Shown here: positions 38,218 through 47,897 of the stretch, one piece after another
How the letters are laid out: every line of letters begins with the position of its first letter
How positions within the stretch are numbered: the first letter of the stretch is position 1
Assembly (NCBI RefSeq): GCF_017313785.1
Contig: NZ_JAFLNL010000005.1
Span: forward strand, 1-64,000
DNA length: 64,000 bases
Source: Flagellimonas aurea
Lineage (GTDB): Bacteria > Bacteroidota > Bacteroidia > Flavobacteriales > Flavobacteriaceae
Reading direction: 5' to 3'
Program-made: the position numbers and the translations under genes
The notes under the pieces: generated by a model
What the model saw: the letters and a program-made list of their open reading frames with translations, nothing else
Database searches by the model: none
Told to the model about the DNA's origin: nothing

Positions 38218-38260
38218 TTGCCCCAGATTCACCTTACCTTCCTAATTACAATTATAATAA

Positions 38261-39046
38261 ATGAACATCTTAGATAAAATAGTAGCAAATAAACGCATAG
38301 AAGTCGATTTAAAAAAATCGCTCATCACACAGGCCCAATTGGAAGCTTCGGTGATGATGGAGCGTACATCCATTTCACTTGCCGAGGTATTGCGCAAAAG
38401 CAGTTCGGGAATCATTGCGGAACATAAAAGACGGTCTCCTTCCAAATCCGTTATCAATCAAAGTTTGAGTGTCCAAGATGTGGCCAAGGGGTATTCCGAG
38501 GCAGGCGCATGTGGCATGTCGGTACTAACTGATGGCAAATACTTTGGGGGATCATTGGACGATCTGGTACTGGCAAGGGCCTCTACCAACATGTCCATCT
38601 TGCGTAAAGAATTCATCATAGATGAATATCAAATTGTGGAGGCGAAAGCCTATGGGGCCGATGTTATTTTATTGATAGCGGCAATTTTAAGACGAGATGA
38701 AATTAAAGTTCTGTCAGAACTGGCCAAAGGATTGGGGCTTGATGTGCTTTTGGAAGTGCACAACGAAGAAGAACTCGAAAAATCCCTTATGCCAAGTTTG
38801 GACATGTTGGGTGTGAACAATCGCAATCTTAAATCGTTCGAGGTAGATTTGGGCATAAGCAAGTCGCTGTCCCAAAAAATCCCAGATGAATTTGTAAAAG
38901 TTTCTGAAAGCGGAATAAGTTCCGTTGAGGCCATTAAAGATTTAAGGAAATTTGGCTATCAAGGATTTTTGGTCGGTGAAAATTTCATGAAAAACGATGA
39001 CCCAGGAAAAAATGCAGCTGAATTTATAAAAAGACTGGAACAATGA
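38261..39046 (+). CDS. trpC: Indole-3-glycerol phosphate synthase
   Basis: 261 residues, TIM barrel. The N-terminal catalytic region reads IIAEHKRRSPSKSV. Other conserved parts are SVLTDGKYFGGSLDDL, LGVNNRNLKSFEVD and VSESGIS. It acts on the product of TrpF. The stop overlaps the trpF start by 4 bp. Confidence 0.97.
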   Translation: MNILDKIVANKRIEVDLKKSLITQAQLEASVMMERTSISLAEVLRKSSSGIIAEHKRRSPSKSVINQSLSVQDVAKGYSEAGACGMSVLTDGKYFGGSLDDLVLARASTNMSILRKEFIIDEYQIVEAKAYGADVILLIAAILRRDEIKVLSELAKGLGLDVLLEVHNEEELEKSLMPSLDMLGVNNRNLKSFEVDLGISKSLSQKIPDEFVKVSESGISSVEAIKDLRKFGYQGFLVGENFMKNDDPGKNAAEFIKRLEQ

Positions 39047-39693
39047 AACTAAAGGTTTGCGGCATGAACCATAATCCATCAGAAGTTGCTCAATTGCGAC
39101 CTGATTATTTAGGGTTTATTTTTTGGGAACCATCGGCCCGTTATTTTTCTGGTGACATGCCAAAGATCCCCAGTCAAATCAAAAAAGTAGGGGTATTCGT
39201 GGATGCCGACCAAGAATATGTTTTGGAAAAAGTGCACCAACATCAATTGGATGCCGTACAGCTCCATGGAAAGGAAAGTGCCGAGTACTGTCAACAATTA
39301 AAAAATAGCTTTCTGTCATTTCGAGCACGGTCGAGAAATCTAGACGTCATCAAAGTGTTTTCCATCAAAGATGATTTTGATTTTTCCATTTTGAAGGACT
39401 ACGAAGAAGTCTGTGATTATTTTCTTTTCGATACCAAGGGGAAACTGCCCGGTGGCAATGGCTATAGATTTGATTGGTCCGTTCTTGAAAAGTATCCGTC
39501 CCAAAAGCCTTACTTTTTAAGTGGTGGTATCGGATTGGAATCCATCCAAGATCTACAGGAGTTTTTAAGCAGTCCGGCCTCAAAAAATTGTTATGCCGTT
39601 GATGTGAACAGTAAATTCGAATCAGCGCCAGGGCTTAAGAGTATAGAAGATTTAAAAACATTTATCGAATCGCTAAACAGCATTCGCAACTAA
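39043..39693 (+). CDS. trpF: Phosphoribosylanthranilate isomerase with an in-frame repeat insertion
   Basis: 216 residues. Catalytic C6 (KLKVCGMNH) and D131 (YFLFDTKGKLPGGNG) are present, as is VQLHGKESAEYC. Residues about 89-101 (SFLSFRARSRNLD) are extra relative to the family: they are encoded by a copy of a dispersed flavobacterial repeat (39314-39341) that entered without breaking the frame. The insertion lies in a loop-like region before the IKVF strand, so the enzyme is probably still active. It is coupled to trpC by a 4-bp overlap; trpB follows after 14 bp. Confidence 0.95.
   Translation: MKLKVCGMNHNPSEVAQLRPDYLGFIFWEPSARYFSGDMPKIPSQIKKVGVFVDADQEYVLEKVHQHQLDAVQLHGKESAEYCQQLKNSFLSFRARSRNLDVIKVFSIKDDFDFSILKDYEEVCDYFLFDTKGKLPGGNGYRFDWSVLEKYPSQKPYFLSGGIGLESIQDLQEFLSSPASKNCYAVDVNSKFESAPGLKSIEDLKTFIESLNSIRN
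39314..39341 (+). repeat. Dispersed flavobacterial repeat inside trpF
   Basis: gtcatttcgagcacggtcga (39315-39334) followed by gaaatct, close to the common element core GTCATTTCGAGCGCAGTCGAGAAA. It is translated in trpF as part of a 13-residue extra segment. Confidence 0.8.
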
Positions 39694-39707
39694 TAAACTG
39701 AACACCA

Positions 39708-40892
39708 ATGAAAAGCTATCATGCCGATGAACGGGGTTACTATGGTGAGTTTGGAGGAGCTTTCATCCCAGAGATGCTCTATCCCAATTGTGAAGAACTT
39801 CGCCAAAATTATCTCAACATCATGGAAGAACCTTCATTTAAGAAAGAGTTCCATCAATTGCTGAAAGATTATGTGGGCCGTCCAACTCCTCTCTATTTTG
39901 CCAAGCGGCTTTCCGAAAAATACAATACCAAGATCTATCTAAAAAGAGAAGATCTATGCCATACCGGTGCACACAAAGTCAACAATACCATCGGCCAAAT
40001 ACTCATGGCCAAAAAATTGGGCAAGAACAGAATCATTGCGGAAACCGGGGCTGGACAGCATGGCGTGGCAACAGCTACTGTTTGTGCCTTGATGGGCATT
40101 CAATGTGTGGTGTACATGGGTGAAATTGATATTGCCAGACAAGCTCCCAACGTTGCCCGTATGAAAATGCTTGGAGCAGAGGTGAGACCCGCCACTTCTG
40201 GAAGCAAAACTTTAAAAGATGCCACAAACGAAGCTATTCGCGATTGGATCAATAATCCGGTCGACACGCATTACATTATCGGTTCGGTAGTGGGCCCACA
40301 CCCCTATCCGGATATGGTGGCGCGTTTTCAGTCAGTGATTTCGGAAGAAATCAAAAATCAGCTCCAAGAAAAAGAAGGTAGGGAAAACCCAGATTTTGTG
40401 ATTGCCTGCGTAGGTGGCGGTAGTAATGCCGCAGGTGCCTATTATCATTATTTGGACACTCCCGAAGTCGGAATCATCGCAGTAGAGGCTGCAGGAAAGG
40501 GCATTGACTCCGGAGAAAGTGCCGCTACATCCGCCTTGGGCAAAATAGGGATCATTCATGGCAGCAAAACATTGTTGATGCAGACCCAAGACGGGCAAAT
40601 AACAGAGCCCTATTCCATTTCCGCAGGTCTGGATTATCCGGGTGTTGGCCCCATGCATGCACACCTGTTCGCTTCCGGCCGAGGTGAATTTATTTCCATT
40701 ACCGATGATGATGCCATGAAAGCAGGATTGGAACTATGCAAACTGGAAGGGATAATCCCTGCAATTGAATCATCACATGCCCTGGCCATTTTTGAGGACA
40801 GAAAATTCAATCCCGATGATGTGGTGGTCGTAAACCTATCAGGCCGTGGCGACAAAGATTTACAGAACTATATTGATTATTTCAAACTATGA
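39708..40892 (+). CDS. trpB: Tryptophan synthase beta chain
   Basis: 394 residues, PLP enzyme joining indole and serine. The PLP lysine is K90 (HTGAHKVNN). The catalytic [12 protein letters not shown] loop and the phosphate-binding GGGSNAAG are intact. It overlaps trpA by 4 bp and forms the alpha2-beta2 complex with it. Confidence 0.99.
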   Translation: MKSYHADERGYYGEFGGAFIPEMLYPNCEELRQNYLNIMEEPSFKKEFHQLLKDYVGRPTPLYFAKRLSEKYNTKIYLKREDLCHTGAHKVNNTIGQILMAKKLGKNRIIAETGAGQHGVATATVCALMGIQCVVYMGEIDIARQAPNVARMKMLGAEVRPATSGSKTLKDATNEAIRDWINNPVDTHYIIGSVVGPHPYPDMVARFQSVISEEIKNQLQEKEGRENPDFVIACVGGGSNAAGAYYHYLDTPEVGIIAVEAAGKGIDSGESAATSALGKIGIIHGSKTLLMQTQDGQITEPYSISAGLDYPGVGPMHAHLFASGRGEFISITDDDAMKAGLELCKLEGIIPAIESSHALAIFEDRKFNPDDVVVVNLSGRGDKDLQNYIDYFKL

Positions 40893-41650
40893 ACAGAATC
40901 AAACAAAAACTACAGGAAGATAAAAAAATCCTTTCCATATACTTTTCAGCAGGTTATCCCAATTTGGATGACACCGTAAAAATCATCCAGGATCTCGAAA
41001 AAAGCGGTGTGGACCTCATTGAGATAGGATTGCCCTTTAGCGACCCGTTGGCAGATGGCCCCACCATTCAGGAAAGCTCCTCAGCAGCACTTAAAAACGG
41101 AATGAACACCGCCTTGCTCTTTGAACAGCTCAAGGATATCCGTAAAACCGTATCCATTCCCTTGATCTTAATGGGCTATTTTAATCCAGTACTCCAATAC
41201 GGTGTGGCTGCATTCTGTGCAAAATGTGAAGAAATAGGTATTGATGGGTTGATATTGCCCGATCTGCCTTTGGATGTGTACCAACGAGAGTACGAACCCA
41301 TATTCAAAAAACATGGTCTGATCAACATTTTCTTGATCACTCCCCAAACCAGCGATGAGCGCATCAAAGCCATTGACGATGCTTCGGAAGGATTCATCTA
41401 CATGGTAAGTTCGGCAAGCACAACAGGTGCCAAACAAGGTTTTGGTGCTGAGCAGTCGGACTATTTTGACCGAATTGCCAATATGAAGTTGAGCAACCCT
41501 CAAATTGTAGGGTTTGGAATAAGCAACGCGGAAACTTTTGAACAAGCAACAAAAAAAGCAAAAGGAGCCATAATCGGTTCAGCTTTCATCAAACATTTAA
41601 CAGCAAATGGGGTCACTAGTATTGGTGACTTTGTGAAGCAAATTCGTTAA
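40889..41650 (+). CDS. trpA: Tryptophan synthase alpha chain
   Basis: 253 residues, TIM barrel that releases indole from indole-3-glycerol phosphate. Catalytic residues E45 and D56 lie in [17 protein letters not shown]. It is the last biosynthetic gene; no terminator follows, and a peptidase gene starts 34 bp later. Confidence 0.98.
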   Translation: MNRIKQKLQEDKKILSIYFSAGYPNLDDTVKIIQDLEKSGVDLIEIGLPFSDPLADGPTIQESSSAALKNGMNTALLFEQLKDIRKTVSIPLILMGYFNPVLQYGVAAFCAKCEEIGIDGLILPDLPLDVYQREYEPIFKKHGLINIFLITPQTSDERIKAIDDASEGFIYMVSSASTTGAKQGFGAEQSDYFDRIANMKLSNPQIVGFGISNAETFEQATKKAKGAIIGSAFIKHLTANGVTSIGDFVKQIR

Positions 41651-41684
41651 ATTTCGGCTTTCAAAAACCCTGACGAACACATCC

Positions 41685-43181
41685 ATGAAAAAAACATTTT
41701 CTTTAGTTTTCCTGTCACTTACTTTTTCTCTTTTTGCCCAAGATGATGTGGCCGTAAAATCGCAAGTGGCCGATGCCATCAACGAGGTCCGCGAATTTAT
41801 CGCTATTCCGAACGATGCCTTGGATGCCGCCGATATTGACCGCAACATTATGTGGCTCAAGCGAAAATTCGGGGATAGAGGATTCAATACCGCAGTACTG
41901 GACACAGAAGGATTGCCTTTATTCTTTGCGGCCATGCCCATGAACGCCAATAAACCAACGGTGCTCATTTATATGCATTTTGACGGACAATCCGTAGACC
42001 CCAGTAAATGGGAGCAGCCGGACCCTTATCAGGTAGTTCTCAAAAAACCCACTGACGGTGGATTCGAAATAATTTCTTTTGATGAACTGGATGATGACAT
42101 TAACTATGACTGGCGTTTATTCGGCAGGTCGACTTCGGATGATAAATCACCTATTGTAATGCTTCTCAATGCTGTTGATCTTCTTAAAAATGATGGTATT
42201 GAAATCCCGTTCAACATTAAGGTGATCTTGGACAGTGAAGAGGAAAAAAGCAGCAAACCATTACCCGTCGCGGTAAAACAATACCGTGAACTTCTGGAAT
42301 CGGACTTTTTAATGATCGTGGACGGGCCGGTACATGCTTCTGAAAAGCCAACCGTTGTATATGGATGTCGTGGCATCACTACATTGACATTGACGACCTA
42401 TGGCCCCATAAAACCTCAGCACAGCGGCCATTACGGCAATTATGCACCAAATCCAGGTTTTCAATTGTCCAAGTTATTGGCCACTATGAAGGATGACCAA
42501 GGAAGAGTCATTATTCCCGGTTATTACGATGGTATTTCTATAGATGGGAAAACCGATTCAATTTTAAAGAGCGTTCCCGATGACGATTCTGCCATTGCAG
42601 AAAAGCTTCAATTTAAAACTGCGGAAAAGGTTGGCGGCTATTATCAGGAAGCCCTTCAATATCCATCTTTGAATATTCGCGGTTTGGAATCTGGTTGGGT
42701 TGGTGATAAAGCACGAACCATTGTTCCCGAAAGTGCCACAGCCGAGTTGGATTTGAGGTTGGTCGTAGAAAGCGACGGCTCCAGATTGAAAAAATTGGTC
42801 AAAGATCATATCGCCAAACAGGGATACAAAGTATTGGACCATGTTCCATCCAAAGAAGAGCGGATGCAATTCGATAAAATAATAACTGTTGAAGAGGGCA
42901 GTGTTACCGATGCCTTCCGTACCGATTTGGACAATCCTTATGGCGAATTTATTGTAAAAACCCTGAACCAAAGTTTTGGGGAGGAAGTTATTCAAATTAG
43001 AACCATGGGTGGTACGGTTCCTATCGCTCCCTTCATCAATGAATTAAAAATCCCTGCCTTTATTGTACCTGTTGTCAATCCTGACAATAACCAACACAGT
43101 CCCAACGAAAATATTAAGATTGGTCAATTGGCATATGGCATCAAAACATTCTATAGCATCCTATCTTCCAAAATGGAATAA
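41685..43181 (+). CDS. Secreted M20-family metallopeptidase
   Basis: 498 residues with a signal peptide (ending FSLFAQ). Dinuclear zinc motifs of the M20 family are visible: IYMHFDGQSVD, GRSTSDDKSPI, ILDSEEEKSS and the late NQHSPNENI histidine. It may hydrolyse dipeptides or amides outside the cytoplasm; the exact substrate is not clear. It follows trpA on the same strand with no visible terminator, so it may be co-transcribed with trp by read-through, but it has no evident role in tryptophan synthesis. Confidence 0.9.
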   Translation: MKKTFSLVFLSLTFSLFAQDDVAVKSQVADAINEVREFIAIPNDALDAADIDRNIMWLKRKFGDRGFNTAVLDTEGLPLFFAAMPMNANKPTVLIYMHFDGQSVDPSKWEQPDPYQVVLKKPTDGGFEIISFDELDDDINYDWRLFGRSTSDDKSPIVMLLNAVDLLKNDGIEIPFNIKVILDSEEEKSSKPLPVAVKQYRELLESDFLMIVDGPVHASEKPTVVYGCRGITTLTLTTYGPIKPQHSGHYGNYAPNPGFQLSKLLATMKDDQGRVIIPGYYDGISIDGKTDSILKSVPDDDSAIAEKLQFKTAEKVGGYYQEALQYPSLNIRGLESGWVGDKARTIVPESATAELDLRLVVESDGSRLKKLVKDHIAKQGYKVLDHVPSKEERMQFDKIITVEEGSVTDAFRTDLDNPYGEFIVKTLNQSFGEEVIQIRTMGGTVPIAPFINELKIPAFIVPVVNPDNNQHSPNENIKIGQLAYGIKTFYSILSSKME

Positions 43182-43206
43182 AGAATAGCAGAACATATCC
43201 TGAAAT

Positions 43207-43239
43207 AAAAAAAGCCTCGAAAATTCGAGGCTTTTTTTT
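43207..43239. terminator. Bidirectional intrinsic terminator
   Basis: Inverted repeat agcctcgaa / ttcgaggct flanked by an A run on the left and a run of eight T on the right. It serves the M20 peptidase gene (plus) and the small lipoprotein gene (minus). Confidence 0.85.
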
Positions 43240-43259
43240 GGGGTTATGCTGAGCAATAA

Positions 43260-43442
43260 TCAGTGCTTATTGCCTTTCTTCTTTTGTTGTCCAGGTGCAT
43301 ACGCCTTTGCACTTTTAGCACCTGTAATCTTTTTTACTTGTCCTGGAGCCGTAGCGCTTTTTCCTGCGTTCCTATGTACGGAACATGAACTGAACACCAG
43401 AACAGCAAATACAACTCCTACAATTTTACTAATTGATTTCAT
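43260..43442 (-). CDS. Small lipoprotein with PGQ.KK motifs
   Basis: 60 residues: a lipoprotein signal (VLVFSSC, lipid-bearing cysteine near residue 20) followed by a short basic tail with two PGQ motifs (APGQVKKITGAKSAKAY and APGQQKKKGNKH). Similar tiny lipoproteins in Bacteroidota are often labelled quinol oxidase subunit 4, a label I cannot support from sequence. Envelope location is inferred; function unknown. Confidence 0.8.
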   Translation of the reverse strand: MKSISKIVGVVFAVLVFSSCSVHRNAGKSATAPGQVKKITGAKSAKAYAPGQQKKKGNKH

Positions 43443-43526
43443 AATTCAATTTTTAGTTTATAGATCTATATATCTACGGGTAGAACGCAAAAATGGACGT
43501 AAATGTTGAGACAGGTCAACGAATTT

Positions 43527-44282
43527 TTAGAAAAATTCGCTGTATTGCATTACCCTAAAGTCTACTGTATTGAATTCGGGATTTTTACTTTTGAGGTCTT
43601 TATAGGCCTGTAAACTACCTACTGCCCGGTTTGCAGCACCAGAAGGAGCCGTGAGCGAAACCGTTTTGATCATTCTTGTTTTTTGGGCACCATTTGAGAT
43701 AAACGGAAGCTCCAAATGATGAATCCTTGGGACCTCGTTGGACACTACTTTTAGTTTTAGGCCATACTCCTTTAGCTGTCTCCGGAAAAAGAACTCCGGG
43801 CCATTTTTACTGTTTCCACCAGTAAACAACAGTGTTTCAATATTTGGATACTGCTGTAAATACCCTACCATATCCCGAAGGACAAAATTCTGCATGCCCA
43901 AATCGGAGGCATCGATTTTTTCACGCTCGGCACTCTCCACTATATCACATACACCGATTTTATGTTTGATGAGGAATTGTTTACGTTGTTCAACTGCTTC
44001 TTGGGTAGTTTCATAAACCAGTTCCAAATTGAATATTCTATCTAAGATAGGCCACAACTGACCGTTGCAACTGCCATAACAGAAATCTACATCCTGTGGC
44101 TTCAAATCACCAGTGGTAAATCGTGGCGGAGGCAGGGTACCCACAATCAACTTGGTGGCCTCCTCCAACAAAAAGGGTTTATAGGGGTGTATATGTTTGA
44201 AAAGTGCTGAACTCAAAATAGAAATCGTTCCAAATTTGAATAAAAATAAACAATCAGTATGATGCATGTAAATTTGCACCAT
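43527..44282 (-). CDS. Uracil-DNA glycosylase superfamily protein
   Basis: Up to 251 residues. The family core begins FKHIHPYKPFLLEEATKLIV and GTLPPPRF, and ends with motifs VSLTAPSGAANRA and VDFRVMQY. It probably removes uracil or damaged bases, but the substrate group is not certain. The start is doubtful: relatives begin just before the FKH.HPYKPF segment, so a TTG at 44216 is an alternative to the ATG at 44282. Confidence 0.75.
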   Translation of the reverse strand: MVQIYMHHTDCLFLFKFGTISILSSALFKHIHPYKPFLLEEATKLIVGTLPPPRFTTGDLKPQDVDFCYGSCNGQLWPILDRIFNLELVYETTQEAVEQRKQFLIKHKIGVCDIVESAEREKIDASDLGMQNFVLRDMVGYLQQYPNIETLLFTGGNSKNGPEFFFRRQLKEYGLKLKVVSNEVPRIHHLELPFISNGAQKTRMIKTVSLTAPSGAANRAVGSLQAYKDLKSKNPEFNTVDFRVMQYSEFF

Positions 44283-44327
44283 ACCGATTGCTTTTATAAA
44301 ATCTGTATGCTACTAAAAGCTTGGAAA

Positions 44328-46874
44328 CTACGCAGAGTTTCTACTCGCATTAATGTTTCCGTATAAAGAGCGGGTCACAATTTTCTCGTACAATTCCTTA
44401 TACTCTGAATTTTGCGTGATGTGATACAAAGCATTTTGTTGAATCACCAATAACGGCAATACAATCTTTTCCCTGATTTTTACGGATTCCCTCGATACAG
44501 CTTCGTCTTCCATCAAAATCTTGAGCCCGGAAATTTGAAGAAGCATCTTTTTGGACAGTTGGTACTCTTCATAAAGAATCTTCCAGAAATCACCGAACTC
44601 AGGGTCGTCTTTCATGTAACTGGTCAAATCAAAATTGGTCTTCGCCAAGGACATCATACTGTTCAACATCAATGCTTTAAAGAAAGGAACTTCCTTGTAC
44701 AGTTTTTTGACCTCGTTCAACCTTCCTTCGTCTTTCAATTTTTGGATTGCGGAACCGAGACCAAAGTATCCAGGTACATTTTGCTTTAATTGGCTCCATG
44801 ATCCCACAAATGAAATTGCCCGCAGGTCAGCTAATGTCAACTGTTTTGCGCTTCCACGTTTACCAGGCCTACTTCCTATGTTGGCTTTGGTATAATATTT
44901 TAACGTACTTCTATTTTCAAGGTAAGGAATGAATTTATCGTGCTGTTTCAGGGCATCATATTTATCAAAACTGAGTTCGGAAAGCTCCTCTATCAACTTC
45001 CTTTGTGACGCCGAAATAGTAAGTTCCTTTCCAAAGAGATTATTGCTCAATCCGGCGGTCAATAACTGCTCGGAGTTGTGCATAAACTGTTCCTTGGTAC
45101 CATATGTACTAGTAATGGTCTGTCCTTGGATGGTAAGCTGGATTTCGTGGTTGGCCACATCCTTGGTCTGTGCCGCATAAAATCTATGGGTTTTACCTCC
45201 ACCACGGGCGGGTGGTCCTCCCCTACCATCAAAGAATATGGCTGCGATACCGTTTTTCTTGCAAACCTTGCTCAGAGTTTCCTTGGTCTTTAGTATAGAC
45301 CAGTTGGCCTTTAGGTAACCTCCATCTTTGGTTCCATCGGAGAAGCCTAGCATAATGGTGTGTATATCCCTTCTTCGTTCCAAGTGCTGTCTATACTTTG
45401 GAATATCGAACAAGGTTTGCATCACTTCTTCGGAAGCATCCATCCCTCTCATGGTCTCGAACAAGGGAACAATATCGAAAGTGATTTCTTTTTCGTTCCA
45501 ACCGCACCACCTGAACAATCCGAAAACGAACAGCACTGAGAAAATATCCTCCGAGTTACTGATGATGTATCGGTTGCATCCATCTTCACCGTTTTTCTCT
45601 TGGATCGCTTTCAGGTTTTGGATATTAACGATAGTGTCCTTCACAATATCATCATCAAAATCCTCTGCCTTTAGTTTAAAATCCTTCTCCAACAGCAGCT
45701 TCACCAACTCCTTTTCCTTGAGCTCGTCCAAGCTTTTTTTGATGACTCCATTCTTTTTCAATACGGATTCCACTACCAAGGTATGCTTGCTGTGATCTTG
45801 ACGGATATCCAAAGTGGCGAAATGTGTTTTGAAGATATGTACTTTATCAATAAACCTATCTAATTCGTCTAAATACAACCCATGATAGTGGTCTATCAAT
45901 TGATTCCTAACCGCACTTAAATGCTCAATGATTCCTTCGTACGAAATTGGTGCATTGGAATCGAACATGGCATGATAAAGTTTTGTGCTCAATGCATTGA
46001 TATCTTCTTGCATACTCTTGAATGTGAGTTTTTTTCGAAGATTCTTCAATTCGTTATAATAACACTTCATTAGGGTCAACCGTAGTTCATCGGCCACCTC
46101 TTTGGTAATATCGGCCGTTACGAAAGGGTTTCCGTCACGATCCCCGCCTGGCCAAAAACCAAGTTTCATCAAATTATAGTTCTCGAACTTTTCATCGCGA
46201 ATATTGCTCTTCACGTATTGGTACAGTTCACCGACAGCATCGTAATAGGTGTTACGAAGAATATAGATAATGTTTTTCGCCTCATCCAAAGGTGTTGGCT
46301 TTTTTGCATTGATCAAGGACGTCAATCCCAATTGTTGTAGAGTTACATCAATATCATGTATCCTGTCCTCATCTATCAACGAGCGGAGTTCGGCAATAAT
46401 ATCCAGAACCGCTGGCGTGTAAAATTGCGTTGGGTGGGCGGTTAATACAATGCGTGCACTAAAGGTTGAAAGTTTTTTGGAAACCTTGTCCCAGTTTTTT
46501 GTACGGTTCACCAACTCAAAATAATCAGGTATGGTCAAAGAACTACTGTATTCCTGTAGTTTGGGAAATGCGGAATCTTCCACACTATCATAAAGCACCA
46601 CTTGGCGCTCCACGTACTGCACGATCCTGAACATAAAATCCAAACGTTCCCTCTCGTCCTGAATATCCACAAAGTTGGAGAAGAACACTTCCAAAATTTC
46701 TTGGGGATCTTTGCCAGCCTTTAATCCTTTTTCGCATTGATCCAACAAGAGTGGAATAAGAATCCCTACGTTTTCCACATTCTTGTATGGCAAGCTCAAG
46801 AAAAGGCTATTATAGATGTTGAATTTATTGGTTACCGATTTTTTAAACTCCTCTAACCGTTTAGTTTGCTGCAT
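44328..46874 (-). CDS. ppc: Phosphoenolpyruvate carboxylase
   Basis: 848 residues. Catalytic motifs are present: VLTAHPTQ, GFWPGGDRDGNP, MLGFSDGTKDGGYL and the glycine-rich FFDGRGGPPARGGG. It makes oxaloacetate from phosphoenolpyruvate and bicarbonate. The C-terminus ends NINASRNSA rather than the usual QNTG, a known variation in the bacteroidal type; whether allosteric control differs is unknown. Monocistronic. Confidence 0.96.
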   Translation of the reverse strand: MQQTKRLEEFKKSVTNKFNIYNSLFLSLPYKNVENVGILIPLLLDQCEKGLKAGKDPQEILEVFFSNFVDIQDERERLDFMFRIVQYVERQVVLYDSVEDSAFPKLQEYSSSLTIPDYFELVNRTKNWDKVSKKLSTFSARIVLTAHPTQFYTPAVLDIIAELRSLIDEDRIHDIDVTLQQLGLTSLINAKKPTPLDEAKNIIYILRNTYYDAVGELYQYVKSNIRDEKFENYNLMKLGFWPGGDRDGNPFVTADITKEVADELRLTLMKCYYNELKNLRKKLTFKSMQEDINALSTKLYHAMFDSNAPISYEGIIEHLSAVRNQLIDHYHGLYLDELDRFIDKVHIFKTHFATLDIRQDHSKHTLVVESVLKKNGVIKKSLDELKEKELVKLLLEKDFKLKAEDFDDDIVKDTIVNIQNLKAIQEKNGEDGCNRYIISNSEDIFSVLFVFGLFRWCGWNEKEITFDIVPLFETMRGMDASEEVMQTLFDIPKYRQHLERRRDIHTIMLGFSDGTKDGGYLKANWSILKTKETLSKVCKKNGIAAIFFDGRGGPPARGGGKTHRFYAAQTKDVANHEIQLTIQGQTITSTYGTKEQFMHNSEQLLTAGLSNNLFGKELTISASQRKLIEELSELSFDKYDALKQHDKFIPYLENRSTLKYYTKANIGSRPGKRGSAKQLTLADLRAISFVGSWSQLKQNVPGYFGLGSAIQKLKDEGRLNEVKKLYKEVPFFKALMLNSMMSLAKTNFDLTSYMKDDPEFGDFWKILYEEYQLSKKMLLQISGLKILMEDEAVSRESVKIREKIVLPLLVIQQNALYHITQNSEYKELYEKIVTRSLYGNINASRNSA

Positions 46875-47047
46875 GTATCTGTTTTATGTTAGTGTTAAAA
46901 AATAGTCAAACACTCAAAGGTCGTGAATAAAGTGTAACCTCTGGGTTAAATTTAAGCGTATCACAATTTAAGGCATGTGCACTTTAAACGTAACAACATA
47001 CCTTACCGATTATAACTTAAAGAATACTTCGGATTTTACCAAAGTTT

Positions 47048-47809
47048 TTATCGAATGAAAACGGGTTCGTTTTTCTTGACCGTGTGTTCTTCGCTGTAGA
47101 GATACCCATCGTAGTCAAAATTCTTGATATCGTCCAAGGTCTCCGCTCCGGTATCCAATATATAACGGACCATGGAGCCACGGGCTTTTTTCGCAAAAAA
47201 GCTGATTACTTTCAATTTATCGTTTTTCCAATCCTTGAAAACTGGTGCAATTACAGGAACTTTTAATTGTTTGGTATCCACAGCGCTAAAATATTCGTTG
47301 CTGGCCAAGTTTATAAAAAGCTCATCATCCTTAAGCTCGCTGTTCAGAAAGTTTACAATGTCCTTCTTCCAGAATTCGTACAGGTTCTTTTTACGGCCTA
47401 CTTTTAATTGCGTTCCCATTTCCAAGCGGTAGGGCTGCATCAAGTCCAAAGGCCTTAAAACACCATACAGACCTGACAGAATTCGCAAAGTATCCTGCAA
47501 TCGGTCCAGCTTATCCTCGGGGATAGTATATGCATCCAATCCCTGGTACACATCGCCATTGAAAGCATAGACTGCCGGTCTTGCATTGTCAACGGTAAAA
47601 GGCGTATCAAATTTTTGATTGCGCTCCCAATTCAGGTCGGCCAGCTTATCGGAAATGGACATCAAGTCCATCAAGGCCTTTGGCTTTTTCTTTTTGAGTA
47701 CGGAATTCAGTTTTTCCGCTTGTTCCAAAAATTGGGGCTGGGTATATTTTGATGTGGGCAATGCCGTATCATAATCCAACGACTTTGCAGGAGATATCAC
47801 AATTTTCAT
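47048..47809 (-). CDS. yaaA: Peroxide stress protein YaaA (DUF328)
   Basis: 253 residues starting with the family signature [15 protein letters not shown]. It carries [31 protein letters not shown] and the late [13 protein letters not shown]. In E. coli YaaA lowers free iron during peroxide stress. It lies alone between ppc and the rluD-type gene. Confidence 0.94.
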   Translation of the reverse strand: MKIVISPAKSLDYDTALPTSKYTQPQFLEQAEKLNSVLKKKKPKALMDLMSISDKLADLNWERNQKFDTPFTVDNARPAVYAFNGDVYQGLDAYTIPEDKLDRLQDTLRILSGLYGVLRPLDLMQPYRLEMGTQLKVGRKKNLYEFWKKDIVNFLNSELKDDELFINLASNEYFSAVDTKQLKVPVIAPVFKDWKNDKLKVISFFAKKARGSMVRYILDTGAETLDDIKNFDYDGYLYSEEHTVKKNEPVFIR

Positions 47810-47897
47810 CTTCTTCTAATTTTTGTAAAAATAGCGAGGATTTTACTTTTTTGGAAAAGGAATCCAATGGTGTTTTCAATTTAAATATTGAAGAAAA

